From Chryseobacterium sp. CH25 (lineage in GTDB: Bacteria; Bacteroidota; Bacteroidia; Flavobacteriales; Weeksellaceae), in contig NZ_NRQT01000005.1 in assembly GCF_004119455.1 (NCBI RefSeq), positions 62,001-126,000 of the forward strand: DNA of 64,000 nt, given 5' to 3'. Position numbers and translations under genes: made by a program. The notes under the pieces were generated by a model. It was not told where the DNA came from. It made no database searches and worked only from the letters and a program-made list of their open reading frames with translations. Every line of letters begins with the position of its first letter. Within the stretch, counting starts at the first letter, position 1. Of the stretch, positions 1-8,968 are shown one piece after another.

Positions 1-29
1 ACGATGTGATCGATGTTTTTTATCTTCAT
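1..29 (-). CDS. 5' end of a VOC/glyoxalase-like protein (partial)
   Basis: Only the first nine codons and part of a tenth lie in the window. Read on the minus strand from the ATG at 29-27 they give MKIKNIDHIV. The pattern of a basic start followed by I-D-H-I-V is typical of the N-terminus of vicinal-oxygen-chelate (glyoxalase/dioxygenase) proteins, where the His is the first metal ligand. The call rests on ten residues, so it is tentative; the rest of the gene is off the left edge. Confidence 0.4.
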
Positions 30-191
30 AATTTTTTGTTTTTAAACACAAATAACACAAATGGTTTCACGAATATCACAACTTGTATGCTTCCATATTA
101 GAGTTATTTGTGCTTTAAATTAGTGACATTAGTTTTACCAGTCCTTTTTTAATTTTAAAATAATAGCTTTACATAATTAATAAGTATAACC

Positions 192-389
192 ATGATCTAC
201 TTTTTTCTCATTTTTATTGTTGCTGTATTTGGAGGGATTTCTTACCTGATCATGCGTTTCTGCAACCAATGGACCAGGAATCACAAATACGAAGTGTTTT
301 TTAATACGCTGATCTTTATAGGATCATTTCTGTTGATATCATATATCAGCCTTTATATTTTTCTGGCTAATCTTGATTTATCCAGATAA
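192..389 (+). CDS. Small two-TM membrane protein, tandem paralogue 1
   Basis: A 65-residue protein with a hydrophobic N-terminal helix (about 2-22), a short basic linker containing FCNQWTRNHKY, and a second hydrophobic helix (about 38-59). It is clearly paralogous to the next gene, which shares the R-F-C-N-x-W-T-x-N-H-K-Y linker and the IFIGSFLLIS segment. No known family is recognised. It starts 162 bases after the start codon of the divergent VOC gene. The duplication and conserved linker argue that it is a real gene despite its size. Confidence 0.6.
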   Translation: MIYFFLIFIVAVFGGISYLIMRFCNQWTRNHKYEVFFNTLIFIGSFLLISYISLYIFLANLDLSR

Positions 390-430
390 TATTTGACTTT
401 AAAATAATCTTTTTATATAAATATCATTCT

Positions 431-652
431 ATGGATTTTGACTGGATTTACCTTATTATTCTCCTGTTTTTCCTCTTCGTTATAATTATTTTTGCAGGGA
501 TTTCTAATGTGATTGTTAGGTTTTGTAACCGATGGACAAAGAATCACAAATACAAAAAAATGCTTACTATTTTGATATTTATAGGTTCATTTCTTTTGAT
601 CTCCTTTATCAGCATTTTTATTTTAATTACGAATGTTTCTTTTGAGCGATAG
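431..652 (+). CDS. Small two-TM membrane protein, tandem paralogue 2
   Basis: A 73-residue paralogue of the preceding gene, with two hydrophobic helices around the linker RFCNRWTKNHKY and the segment LIFIGSFLLIS. Its last 30 bases overlap the 3' end of the convergent DUF2306 gene, which is unusual but possible. Function is unknown. Together the pair looks like a recent tandem duplication, 41 bases apart. Confidence 0.6.
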   Translation: MDFDWIYLIILLFFLFVIIIFAGISNVIVRFCNRWTKNHKYKKMLTILIFIGSFLLISFISIFILITNVSFER

Positions 653-1282
653 ATGATTTTTTTGTCTAAGAAAAGGATATGCTATCAAAAGGTTAATAAT
701 AAGGGCCAGCCATACATTCATGCCATAAAAAAGTTCATAATCGTGAAGTTTTTCATCATAAAAGAGATTCTTTATAATTCTGAAAGTAATAGCAGTGGTT
801 GTTACCGAATAGCTTAAAATCATAAAGTTTTTATGTCTGATAATATTTCCTTTTTTAATAGAAAGTACAGCAACTACTGTAAAATAAGCCCAAAGAATAT
901 CCTGAATCAGAAACCCGGTAATCCCTATTAATCCGCCATTCGAAAATAATCCCAATACGAAACATGCCGGAACATTAATCATAAGAATATTGTAAACGTA
1001 AATCCTGCCAATTATTTTATGTAAACCTCTGTTTTCCCTTAAGAATTGTGGTGAAAATTGTGTTAATCCTGCCAGAAGACAAAGTGTTATTGAAAAGATA
1101 TGGATGTAAAAGAACGCCATCCAATAGGGATTATCCACCACCTGCTGTTTAAAGGCAAGAAACCCAACCGTTTTATCAAGAGAAGTGTACTGGGAAATTG
1201 TTTTCAGCATCAGAATACTGAAAATAAGAACCGAAAACACAGCGATTACTTTAGCAATCCTTATTCCCAATAACTTTGTCAT
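623..1282 (-). CDS. DUF2306-type integral membrane protein
   Basis: A 219-residue, strongly hydrophobic protein with about six or seven predicted membrane helices, the first near residues 11-30. The core with HKIIGRIYVYNIL, then RHKNFMILSYS, matches the DUF2306 family. The His residues in H-K-x-x-G-R and R-H-K-N-F-M are the family's conserved features and may bind a cofactor; function is unproven. It is the last gene of a minus-strand array, 9 bases after the DUF2750 gene. Confidence 0.7.
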   Translation of the reverse strand: MTKLLGIRIAKVIAVFSVLIFSILMLKTISQYTSLDKTVGFLAFKQQVVDNPYWMAFFYIHIFSITLCLLAGLTQFSPQFLRENRGLHKIIGRIYVYNILMINVPACFVLGLFSNGGLIGITGFLIQDILWAYFTVVAVLSIKKGNIIRHKNFMILSYSVTTTAITFRIIKNLFYDEKLHDYELFYGMNVWLALIINLLIAYPFLRQKNHLSLKRNIRN

Positions 1283-1291
1283 GAAATCCTT

Positions 1292-1750
1292 TTAGTCTTT
1301 TAATACCTCTCTGATCTGATTTTCCATATCTTCAAGATCCTCAAATTTTCTTAATATCAGAACCTTTCCATCTTTCCTAAGCTCTTCGATGACTTCGAGA
1401 ACAAGTTCTAAAGGTTCAGCTTCATAGCCAAACAGGTTGCTGTCAAAATCAACACCTACAATCAGTCCATCACTGTTCATTCCCAGACACCAGTTTTCCA
1501 GAAATTCATTAAGTGGAATAGGAGAGACTTCATAACGGTTCCATCCTTTGTCTATACAGGATTTTGCCCTTGCAGGATCAGACCAGAAACAGATGATTTG
1601 TACAGGTTCACCGTCTTCATATTCCAAATCGTTGGAGTAGGATGTAGCGTATCCTTTATCATCTTTTAAACCATATACGGTTTCTGTTTCACTTACTTTT
1701 CTGATGAAATCTTTATAGCGGTTCTTAAGGGTAATTTGGTCCTGAAGCAT
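1292..1750 (-). CDS. DUF2750 domain protein
   Basis: A 152-residue soluble protein. Features are VYGLKDDKGYATSYSND, a W-S-D-P-A-R-A-K motif (about residues 56-63), and I-P-L-N-E-F-L-E-N-W, all typical of DUF2750, a small family of unknown function. There is no signal peptide or membrane helix. It lies between the Nudix gene (48 bases upstream) and the DUF2306 gene, probably in one operon. Confidence 0.7.
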   Translation of the reverse strand: MLQDQITLKNRYKDFIRKVSETETVYGLKDDKGYATSYSNDLEYEDGEPVQIICFWSDPARAKSCIDKGWNRYEVSPIPLNEFLENWCLGMNSDGLIVGVDFDSNLFGYEAEPLELVLEVIEELRKDGKVLILRKFEDLEDMENQIREVLKD

Positions 1751-1798
1751 AAGTGTTTATTAAATTAAATGAGTTGTATTAAGAAATATACTGATTTT

Positions 1799-2380
1799 TT
1801 ACAAAATACCTTTAATCCTCAAATGCTGTAGCAGCATTATTGTCTTTGCATCCTTAATTTCACCAGTATCAATCATAGTAAGGACATTATTAAAAGGGAA
1901 CTCCAATACTTCAATATTTTCACCTTCCTCTTCAAGGCCACCACCATCATTAATCTTCATATCATTAGAATATTCAGCAATGAAAAAGTGAAGAATCTCC
2001 GTCACAGAACCAGGAGACATATACGCTTCAAATATTTTTTCAACCTTAGAAATTTTGTATCCGGTTTCCTCTTCCGTTTCTCTTTTGATACAATCTTCAG
2101 GATTATCATTGTCTAAAAGTCCGGCACAGGCTTCAATAAGCATTCCGGAAGTATTTCCGTTAATATAAGTTGGAAGTCTGAATTGTCTCGTCAGAATAAC
2201 ATTGTTTGAGGTTGTGTTATACAGCAGAATAACCGCCCCATTTCCCCGGTCATAGGCTTCTCTGCTTTGGGTTTCTGTAGTTCCGTCTTTTTTACGGATG
2301 GTAAAAGTAACTTTGTTTAAAGTATACCAGTTGTCAGATAAAATGTCGGTTTTTAAAATCGTAATATCAGGATTTTGCAT
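1799..2380 (-). CDS. Nudix hydrolase, NudK-like (GDP-mannose/ADP-sugar pyrophosphatase)
   Basis: A 193-residue Nudix hydrolase. The Nudix box is visible as R-E-T-E-E-E-T-G-Y (about residues 99-107), preceded by the EACAGLLD segment and followed by M-S-P-G-S-V-T-E, the combination typical of the NudK/ADP-ribose pyrophosphatase branch. Such enzymes hydrolyse nucleoside diphosphate sugars to NMP and sugar phosphate. The start overlaps the end of the upstream DUF4406 gene by 14 bases, suggesting translational coupling. The substrate cannot be fixed from sequence. Confidence 0.85.
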   Translation of the reverse strand: MQNPDITILKTDILSDNWYTLNKVTFTIRKKDGTTETQSREAYDRGNGAVILLYNTTSNNVILTRQFRLPTYINGNTSGMLIEACAGLLDNDNPEDCIKRETEEETGYKISKVEKIFEAYMSPGSVTEILHFFIAEYSNDMKINDGGGLEEEGENIEVLEFPFNNVLTMIDTGEIKDAKTIMLLQHLRIKGIL

Positions 2381-2726
2381 AAGGGATGTCTTCTATGTTA
2401 TAATAAATTTTTAGACCTTTTTCTCTACCAATTCTAACGTCTTCATCAGCTCCTTTAGAAGCCCCTTCAATTCGGAGAATGGCATCACATTTTTCAAGAA
2501 TACGATGAGCAGCCGGATATTGTATTTCTTCCCAGGTTTCATCTCCAATCTGGGTAGAACCTGCCAGTTTCATCAATGGGAGGGCAACCCATTCTCCAAT
2601 GATAGGAATATGTCCTTTTCTGAAAATAGGAAGAGCTACCGCTTCAAGGTTGTCAAGATTTTGCTGAATCAGTTCAGGGTCGTCATTGGTTCCGCTGCGA
2701 TAAGGACCTGCAATAAGTATGAGCAT
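2367..2726 (-). CDS. DUF4406 / nucleoside deoxyribosyltransferase-like protein
   Basis: A 119-residue protein with an N-terminal LIAGPYRSG motif (residues 4-12) and an acidic C-terminal segment [10 protein letters not shown]. This is the pattern of DUF4406, which shares the nucleoside 2-deoxyribosyltransferase fold. A role in nucleotide metabolism would fit the overlapping Nudix gene but is inference. It is transcribed leftward, 51 bases downstream of the Crp-type regulator. Confidence 0.7.
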   Translation of the reverse strand: MLILIAGPYRSGTNDDPELIQQNLDNLEAVALPIFRKGHIPIIGEWVALPLMKLAGSTQIGDETWEEIQYPAAHRILEKCDAILRIEGASKGADEDVRIGREKGLKIYYNIEDIPYAKS

Positions 2727-2777
2727 AATTTTTTTGATAAAATAACAGAACTTGGAAGAGAAAAAAAATAATGTAGT

Positions 2778-3368
2778 TTAAGAGCAGTTACTTTTTTGCC
2801 TGTTCGTTTTAATGATGCTTAAAAATTCGGGGGTGATACCAAGATATGAAGCAATCTGTTTTTGAGTAACACGTTCTGCAGCCAGAGGATACTTCTTAAG
2901 AAAGTTATAATACCGCTCCTCTGCAGGAAGTGATAAATTTTCGATGGTGCGGAGCTGTTCCCTGATATAGGCATTTTGCATCATAATTCTGAAAAACCTT
3001 TCAAATTTCGGAACTTTGCAGTAAAGGGTATCCAGATGATCTTTGGAGAGTTGTAAAATTGAACTTTCTTCAAGAGCTTCAATATTCAGCATAGCAGGTT
3101 TTTCATTAATAAAGCAATACATATCTGTGATCCACCAATCAGAAACTGCAAACATAATAGTTGATTCTTTTCCTGAATCATCCATATAAAAGGCTCTTAA
3201 AATACCTGATACAACAAAATTGATATCTTTACAGGGCTGCTGCTGCTTTACCAGTGATTCTTTTTTCTGAACCTTTTTTTCTTTCAAAAGAGATAAAAAA
3301 TAAGAAGTCTCTTCGTTGCTGAGAGAAATATGTCTGGATATATTTTTTAGAATTAAATTCTCTTCCAT
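2778..3368 (-). CDS. Crp/Fnr-family transcriptional regulator
   Basis: A 196-residue protein with an N-terminal cyclic-nucleotide-binding-like beta-barrel (about 20-120, with DINFVVSGILRAFY) and a C-terminal helix-turn-helix of the form TQKQIASYLGITPEFLSIIK (about 165-184). It has no cysteine cluster for an Fe-S cluster and lacks the full cAMP-binding signature, as usual in Bacteroidetes members. Its start lies 6 bases after the restored stop of the frameshifted TIGR01777 gene, so the two are probably co-transcribed. The ligand is unknown. Confidence 0.85.
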   Translation of the reverse strand: MEENLILKNISRHISLSNEETSYFLSLLKEKKVQKKESLVKQQQPCKDINFVVSGILRAFYMDDSGKESTIMFAVSDWWITDMYCFINEKPAMLNIEALEESSILQLSKDHLDTLYCKVPKFERFFRIMMQNAYIREQLRTIENLSLPAEERYYNFLKKYPLAAERVTQKQIASYLGITPEFLSIIKTNRQKSNCS

Positions 3369-3374
3369 ACAGAA

Positions 3375-4285
3375 TTAGCTCTCTCTTTTTAGTAAATTCT
3401 CCAATGCCTCATGCAAACCTGGAAACTTAAATTGAAACCCTGTATTCTGAATTTTTTCTGAAGAAGCTCTCGAACCTTCTAAAATGGCGCTTGCCAGTTC
3501 CCCAAATAATAACTTTAAAAAAAAGCAGGAACATTTGGCATGAATAAAGGTTTTTTCAGAACCTCAGCAATTTCTTTAGTGAGATTAGAATTGGTAGCAT
3601 GCTGAGGTGAAACAGCATTATAAGCACCGTGAAAGCCAGTATTTTTTAATGCAAACTCATAAATAGAACAAATATCTTCAATATGAATCCATGGCATATA
3701 CTGTTTACCGCTTCCCAAAGCAGAACCAATCCCATATTGTATCGGGGGAAGCATTTTTTTTAAGGCTCCTTCTTTTTCAGAAAGAACAACAGCAGTACGG
3801 ATTTTTACAATTCTGTCTGCAAGATTCTGTTCTTTAAAATGATCGGCAGCTCTTTCCCATAAAACAACCACTTCACTGAGGAAATCATGTCCTGGAGGGT
3901 CATTTTCCGAATATATTTTTTCTGTAGTCAGAGTTCCGTAGAAATTAATACCGGAAGCAGAGATAAATGATTTTAATTTAATCTCTTTTTTTCTTAAAGT
4001 ATTTCGTAATAAAGAGGCAGAATCCACTCTACTGGCAATCAGTTCTTTTTTTCTTTCTGCAGTCCAGCGTTTTTCTGAAATATTAGCACCAGCAAGGTGA
4101 ATGATATGAGAAACATTTTCCAAAGCCTCTTCATCAATGGTTCCTTTTTTGAGATCCCATTCATATTCATTCGCCTGTCTTTTTTTTCGGGTAAGAAGCC
4201 TTACTTCGAATTCATTTCCGATTCTTTTTGCAAGTTCTTTTGCAATAAGGCCATTTGCTCCTGTAATCAAAACAACTTCTTTCAT
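3375..4285 (-). pseudogene. TIGR01777 NAD-dependent epimerase, frameshifted
   Basis: An SDR-type epimerase of the TIGR01777 family. The N-terminus has the Rossmann motif TGANGLIAKELAKR (about 8-21); ISASGINFYG and the conserved PWIHIEDI follow. As read, the frame stops at 3515 after PNVPAFF. Adding one base to the run of eight A at 3517-3524 continues the frame through LKLLFGELASAILEGSRASS to a stop at 3375, giving about 303 residues, the normal family length, with the expected C-terminal GFQFKFPGLHEAL motif. A sequencing error or slippage is more likely than decay, because the tail is intact. Substrate unknown. Confidence 0.85.
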
Positions 4286-4313
4286 ATTGATCTATTTTGT
4301 GGTGGTGTGTAAA

Positions 4314-4658
4314 TTATGCCTGATTTTTAACGATCAAAACAAAGTCTTCTTCTAAAAGTTTATATCCGTAATCATAAATAAACTTGTATTCAGAACCATT
4401 TTTATAAACTTTGATATTGGTGAAATAATCGAAATCAAAACCAATACTTTCCAGTTTAGATTTGGAAATCTTTGTTTTACCATCAATATTTACTTCCGTA
4501 AGAATCCTGTAATTTTTGCGGAGCTTGTTATTGATATTTCGCATCAGATTCGTAGAATCTTTGTTCTGCTTGTTGTTATAGGCATTTCGGCAGGCATCAT
4601 TGCAGAATTTTTTATCAGACCTTCCGATGATTTTTTCGCCACATTCCAGGCAATTCAT
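4314..4658 (-). CDS. Zinc-ribbon protein of unknown function
   Basis: A 114-residue protein beginning with a zinc ribbon: C-L-E-C-G-E-K-I-I-G-R-S-D-K-K-F-C-N-D-A-C-R, four Cys in two knuckles (residues 4, 7, 19, 23). The rest is mixed alpha/beta with many Lys and Tyr and no recognised domain. The ribbon resembles DUF2116-type fingers seen in small flavobacterial proteins. It lies 5 bases after the HPP gene and 28 before the epimerase, so it is likely in the operon. Function is unknown. Confidence 0.7.
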   Translation of the reverse strand: MNCLECGEKIIGRSDKKFCNDACRNAYNNKQNKDSTNLMRNINNKLRKNYRILTEVNIDGKTKISKSKLESIGFDFDYFTNIKVYKNGSEYKFIYDYGYKLLEEDFVLIVKNQA

Positions 4659-4663
4659 ACTAT

Positions 4664-5266
4664 TTATTTTTTCACTTTGTGTCCATGAGCATGTTTTTTT
4701 CTTAACAGTCTTATAAACCTGCTGTGTGAAGGATAACTTCTATTCGGCGTTATATTGTTGAAAAACAAAGCCACAAGCAACAGGATAATACACCCCGAAA
4801 GAACCGGAGAGATAACATACCAATATCCCAATTCTGGAATTTTTCCGGTTGAGCTTACCGCAATCAGAGCTGTTGCTCCGCCCGGTGGATGCAGGGTTTT
4901 TGTGTACTGCATCAATACAATAGAAAGTGCCACTGCTAATGGGGCAGAAAGCCATATAATATCCGGAACAATCTTATACACCGTAACGCCAACCAATGCA
5001 GAGAGAACATGTCCGCCAATCAGATTTCTCGGCTGAGCCAATGGACTTTGAATTGCTCCATAAATCAGAACACTGGAAGCACCAAAGGAACCAATCAGAA
5101 ATATATTCTCTGTTTCTGCTAAAGAGTGAGACTGAATGAATGCAATGAGTCCAATTCCGAAAAAAGCACCTAAGAATGACCAGAAATGCTCCTTGTAATC
5201 AACCAGGGTTTCTTTATAGATCACATATTTCGAGACTCTGAACGTTCTTTTTATAGTCTTCTTCAT
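4664..5266 (-). CDS. HPP-family integral membrane protein
   Basis: The protein has about four membrane helices and the family motif T-L-H-P-P-G-G-A-T-A, the HPP signature. Reported HPP proteins include nitrite transporters of plastids and cyanobacteria; the substrate here is unknown. An open frame extends to 5341, but that codon is TTG. I prefer the ATG at 5266 (MKKTIKRTFR, 200 residues) because the added N-terminus is unlike the family; the ATG at 5296 is the alternative. It is the first gene of the leftward array. Confidence 0.8.
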   Translation of the reverse strand: MKKTIKRTFRVSKYVIYKETLVDYKEHFWSFLGAFFGIGLIAFIQSHSLAETENIFLIGSFGASSVLIYGAIQSPLAQPRNLIGGHVLSALVGVTVYKIVPDIIWLSAPLAVALSIVLMQYTKTLHPPGGATALIAVSSTGKIPELGYWYVISPVLSGCIILLLVALFFNNITPNRSYPSHSRFIRLLRKKHAHGHKVKK

Positions 5267-5702
5267 GTACTTGTCTTCTTTTTTACTTTTTATCATTGAT
5301 TTTCTGCAAAATGGCTGAGGCTCTTTTTGAAGATAGGACAAAGATACAGAATTATCCGTTTGTAAATGGATAGAGTGAAAGCTGAGATATTTTTATTAAA
5401 AGCATTAGTTTCTGAAAAAAATACACCTATATATAAGATGGAATAATAAAAAATACGCTGATTTTACCTGAAAAACGGAAGAACAAGTGTCAAATTCTTG
5501 TTGTTGAAAGGTATATTAATTTAAAATATTTATTTTGTATGAATAATTCATAAACCTTTATTGATCGAAAATATGTAATTTTTTTTCTATCAATTTTTTT
5601 TTTTAGTATAACTTATTTGTTTTCATATAAATATATTTAAATTATATTTCACTTGAATGTGTTTTTTTGTAAATTTGATATGAATAATTTAAAAAACATA
5701 CC
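5267..5702. other. Intergenic region between divergent HPP gene and secreted-protein gene
   Basis: This is very AT-rich and holds the divergent promoters. The only element I can point to is the rightward promoter at 5647-5677. I saw no RNA gene or long repeat. Confidence 0.6.
5647..5677 (+). promoter_or_regulatory. Candidate Bacteroidetes promoter of the secreted protein gene
   Basis: The -7 element TAAATTTG lies at 5670-5677 and a TTTC (consensus TTTG) at 5647-5650, 19 bases apart. The start codon is 25 bases after the -7 box. Confidence 0.5.
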
Positions 5703-6494
5703 ATGAAAAAGACCAATTTATTTATCAGTTTTTTATGTTCCTCATTCACAATTGCTCAAGTAGGGATTAATACAACAAATCCTCAGGGTGTTTTAGATGT
5801 TACTTCCACTAATTCTGCTGTTGTATTAACAAGAAATGCCAATCCCCCTGCCAATGTACCAGCCCCTACTGCAGGAATGGTTATTTATGATTCAACCAAT
5901 AAAACACTGAGGTACTACAACGGAACACAGTGGAGTACCATAATTTCTTCACAAACACTTACAACAGCCAATGAAGGAGTTGTAAAACTGAATAGTGGAG
6001 CAGGAGTAAAGCCTTCATTTGCATTCAGATCTTCGGGTGGAGTTGCTTTAATGACTTATCAAAACATTATTTATCAAACTCCGATGAATATTGTGACAGA
6101 CTTTGCAGCATCACCTACCACCACATGGCCGGAAAATATTGCCAGTCCGGTGCCTGATGATATATACACTCCTGCCACAGGACGGTTTTTAGAAAATCCT
6201 ATTCCTGGACAAGTGCATATGTGGAGGGTAATTGTAAGTTACAGCAATAAGAATAATGGTTCTGTAGCTTTTGTCACGGTGAATCTTTCCAATCCGGTTC
6301 CACCTTCAACTTTTTCTATAGATCAGACTGCTGTAGCTCCCAACGGAGTAACTTCAGGAAATCTGGTTTTTTATCTGGTGAGTGTTGCAGACCCTTTATC
6401 TATTGGTAGCGGCTATATGATTAAAATAAAATCTGATACTGCGCTGGATGCTACTATTGATAGTATAACAAGAGTTTCACAGGCAAAAGATTAA
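5703..6494 (+). CDS. Secreted protein of unknown function
   Basis: A 263-residue protein with a signal peptide (about 1-18, ending FTIAQ). The mature start VGINTTNPQGVLDVTSTNSA is a motif shared by many Bacteroidetes exported proteins and tail-fibre-like proteins. GMVIYDSTNKTLRYYNGTQW is another typical element of that class. The C-terminal 130 residues look like a beta-rich domain with no family I recognise. There is no T9SS sorting domain. It is a single-gene unit, with its own promoter and a strong terminator. Confidence 0.75.
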   Translation: MKKTNLFISFLCSSFTIAQVGINTTNPQGVLDVTSTNSAVVLTRNANPPANVPAPTAGMVIYDSTNKTLRYYNGTQWSTIISSQTLTTANEGVVKLNSGAGVKPSFAFRSSGGVALMTYQNIIYQTPMNIVTDFAASPTTTWPENIASPVPDDIYTPATGRFLENPIPGQVHMWRVIVSYSNKNNGSVAFVTVNLSNPVPPSTFSIDQTAVAPNGVTSGNLVFYLVSVADPLSIGSGYMIKIKSDTALDATIDSITRVSQAKD

Positions 6495-6519
6495 TTTTTA
6501 AAAACTTAATAAACTTCAT

Positions 6520-6553
6520 ACAGGAACAAACTCAACAGGTTTGTTCCTGTTTT
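6520..6553 (+). terminator. Rho-independent terminator
   Basis: A perfect 12-bp stem, ACAGGAACAAAC at 6520-6531 and its complement at 6539-6550, has a 7-base loop and a short T run. It lies 26 bases after the secreted-protein stop. Confidence 0.85.
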
Positions 6554-6631
6554 AGTTATTTGCTGGATCAGTATAGACAACAATATATTTTGTTTAAAAC
6601 ATATTAAATACATAACAATCAAAAACTATTT

Positions 6632-7657
6632 ATGGAAAAACAATCAGTTAAACCTGAGTTCACTTTAAAAATGTTTGAAGTACTTGGAGATGTTTGGATC
6701 GCCGGTTGTGTAAAAACAGCTGCTGAACTTAATATTGCGGATTATCTTGCTGAAAGCAAACAAACAATTTCTTCCCTGGCCGAAAAAACAGGATCTGACT
6801 CAAAAAGCCTTTACAGAATGATGCGAGCGTTAAGTGGAGTAGGAATCTTTGAAGAACTGGAAGACAAAACATTTGCCCTGAATGATTTCGGAGCAGCTTT
6901 GCAAACCGATGTACCGGGTACAGCTAAGAATTTTGTTCTCGCAATTCTTGGTGAGCATTTTCCTGCTTATATGGAATTAACGTATAATGCAAAGACCGGG
7001 AAAATTCCTTTTGAACACGTTCATGGAGTAGGTGTTTGGGAATATTACAAAAGAAATCCTGAAGCCGGAGTTAATTTTGGGAAGGGAATGACTGGGATGT
7101 CCGGAATGGAATTGGAAGGGATTATGAATACTTATGATTTTAGTCCCTATAAAACAATTGTGGATATAGGTGGAGGAAATGGAACTATGATGTACACCAT
7201 ACTCAATGCTTATCCTCAAAGTTCAGGAATTATTTTTGATGAAGCTAATGTTATAGAAGTAACAGCCTCTGTGATCCCTGAAAATTTAAAAGACAGATGT
7301 TCAGTAAGTATCGGAAGCTTTTTTGATAAGGTTCCAGCAGGAGCTGATTTATACACAATGAAATGGATTATGCATGATTGGAGTGATCAAGAATGTATAG
7401 AGATTCTGAAAGTCTGTTATGATGCCATGCCCAACGGAGGAAAACTGCTCATTATAGATGCTGTAATTCCGGATGACTCCAGAAATAAGCCTCACGTTGC
7501 TAAAATTTTAGACATTGTAATGCTGTCATGTCTCACAGGAAGAGAAAGAACGCTAAGCGAATTTAAAAAACTCATAGAGGAAGCAGGCTTACATTTTACC
7601 CGTTTTATTGATATTGGTACAGAAGCTAAAAGTATTATTGAATGTGAAAAAATATAA
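6632..7657 (+). CDS. SAM-dependent O-methyltransferase (COMT/hydroxyneurosporene type)
   Basis: A 341-residue class I methyltransferase with the plant COMT-like layout. An N-terminal winged-helix dimerisation domain (about 10-100, with TAAELNIADYLAE and SLYRMMRALS) precedes a Rossmann domain. The SAM motif is VDIGGGNGTMM (about 176-186), and the catalytic-region motif is MKWIMHDWSDQEC (about 244-256), which holds the likely base His. It probably methylates an oxygen on a small aromatic or polyketide-like substrate, which cannot be named. It stands alone, between two terminators. Confidence 0.85.
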   Translation: MEKQSVKPEFTLKMFEVLGDVWIAGCVKTAAELNIADYLAESKQTISSLAEKTGSDSKSLYRMMRALSGVGIFEELEDKTFALNDFGAALQTDVPGTAKNFVLAILGEHFPAYMELTYNAKTGKIPFEHVHGVGVWEYYKRNPEAGVNFGKGMTGMSGMELEGIMNTYDFSPYKTIVDIGGGNGTMMYTILNAYPQSSGIIFDEANVIEVTASVIPENLKDRCSVSIGSFFDKVPAGADLYTMKWIMHDWSDQECIEILKVCYDAMPNGGKLLIIDAVIPDDSRNKPHVAKILDIVMLSCLTGRERTLSEFKKLIEEAGLHFTRFIDIGTEAKSIIECEKI

Positions 7658-7682
7658 CCTTAGGATCTTTTGGTTAAATAGC

Positions 7683-7715
7683 AAAAGCAGGAACTCAAAA
7701 TAGGCTCCTGCTTTT
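7683..7715. terminator. Bidirectional terminator between convergent genes
   Basis: A 10-bp stem, AAAAGCAGGA at 7683-7692 and TCCTGCTTTT at 7706-7715, sits between the methyltransferase and the convergent alcohol dehydrogenase and has A/T tracts on both sides. Confidence 0.75.
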
Positions 7716-7734
7716 TAACGTTAAAATTTAAAGA

Positions 7735-8901
7735 TTATCCTAAAACTAATTCTTCAGTATAAACAAGACCTTCATAACAAGCATTATAAATAGCTTTTAA
7801 TTCATCTAAAGTAGGAACTCTAGGATTAAAACCGGTACAAGGATCTGCCAGTGCATTGGCTGTAATATAATCAATGTTTTTATCCCAATCCTCTCTTGAA
7901 ATTCCAAATTCTTTGATTGCAGATTGATTATTGACCTCTGAACGTAATGTTTCAATAGCCTGAGCAAGATCTTCAGCTGTTTCTTTACCAATTACTCTGG
8001 CTAAATCAGGGTAACGTTCCGTGGCCTGAGCATTATAACGGATAACGTTCGGAAGGAAAATAGCATTGGAAGCTCCGTGAGGAATCCCGTATAATGCACC
8101 AACCTGATGAGATAAAGAGTGAACAATCCCTAACCACGCATTATTGAATGCCAAACCTGCCATAAAAGACGCATCATGCATATTCTGACGTGCTGTAATA
8201 TTGTTTGGGTTTTCTACCGCTTCTTTTAAGTTATTGAAAACAATCTCAAGGCCCCCTTTTGAAAGCGCATCTGCAATATTATTATCAATATTGGAAACAA
8301 AAGCCTCCACACAATGTGTCAATGCATCAAGACCTGTATTGGAAGTCACATGTGCAGGCATTGAAGCACAGATTTCTCCATCTACAATCGCAATATCCGG
8401 TGTTAATTCATAAGAAACAATAGGATATTTTACCCCTTTTTCTCTGTCTGTAATCACTGCAAGACCTGTGGTTTCAGTTCCTGTACCACTTGTAGAAGGA
8501 ATAGCGATAAACTTTGCTTTATTTCTTAAAACCGGAACCGTGAATGGCTTAATCATAGCATCAAAATCGGCATCAGGATATTCATAAAATACCCACATGA
8601 TTTTAGCGGCGTCAATAGCGGAACAGCCTCCTAATCCTATAATCCAATCCGGCTCAAATGTTTTCATCATTTCAGCTCCTTTTAAACATGTTGCTGATGA
8701 TGGATCTTCCTCTACACCCTCAAAAAGCTGAGTTTCAATTCCTGCTTCTGTAAGATATGCAATTGCTTTATCAAGAGTTCCGCTTTTTCTCATAGAGCTT
8801 CCTCCTGTTACAATTACTGCTTTTTTACCTTTAATATTTGCTAATTCTGAAAGACTTCCGGCACCATGGAATACTTCTCCTGCAATAAATAATTTGCTCA
8901 T
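7735..8901 (-). CDS. Iron-containing alcohol dehydrogenase
   Basis: A 388-residue group III alcohol dehydrogenase. The NAD-binding region has GLGGCSAIDAAK (about 89-100) and IPSTSGTGTE (about 134-143). The metal-binding motifs are TGLDALTHCVEAF and HSLSHQVGALYGIPHG; by alignment with FucO the ligands are D192, H196, H261 and H275, all present. It is a cytoplasmic NAD(P)-dependent reductase or oxidase of short-chain alcohols or aldehydes; the substrate is not determined. The AraC-type gene lies 67 bases upstream on the same strand. Confidence 0.9.
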   Translation of the reverse strand: MSKLFIAGEVFHGAGSLSELANIKGKKAVIVTGGSSMRKSGTLDKAIAYLTEAGIETQLFEGVEEDPSSATCLKGAEMMKTFEPDWIIGLGGCSAIDAAKIMWVFYEYPDADFDAMIKPFTVPVLRNKAKFIAIPSTSGTGTETTGLAVITDREKGVKYPIVSYELTPDIAIVDGEICASMPAHVTSNTGLDALTHCVEAFVSNIDNNIADALSKGGLEIVFNNLKEAVENPNNITARQNMHDASFMAGLAFNNAWLGIVHSLSHQVGALYGIPHGASNAIFLPNVIRYNAQATERYPDLARVIGKETAEDLAQAIETLRSEVNNQSAIKEFGISREDWDKNIDYITANALADPCTGFNPRVPTLDELKAIYNACYEGLVYTEELVLG

Positions 8902-8925
8902 TTTTTTTGTTTGATTTTAATGAGA

Positions 8926-8933
8926 CAAAATTA
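8926..8933 (-). promoter_or_regulatory. Candidate -7 element for the alcohol dehydrogenase gene
   Basis: On the minus strand this reads TAATTTTG, matching TAnnTTTG. It lies 24 bases before the ATG. I found no well-spaced -33 partner. Confidence 0.35.
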
Positions 8934-8968
8934 GACAAGGCTAAACCGACGATGTTATACAAACAGGA

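Noticed and set aside
4755..5036. 93-residue open frame on the plus strand opposite the HPP gene
   Set aside because: It is antisense to a well-supported gene and shows no recognisable domain.
5267..5341. N-terminal extension of the HPP protein
   Set aside because: It begins at TTG, and the sequence does not look like the family; the ATG at 5266 gives a normal start.
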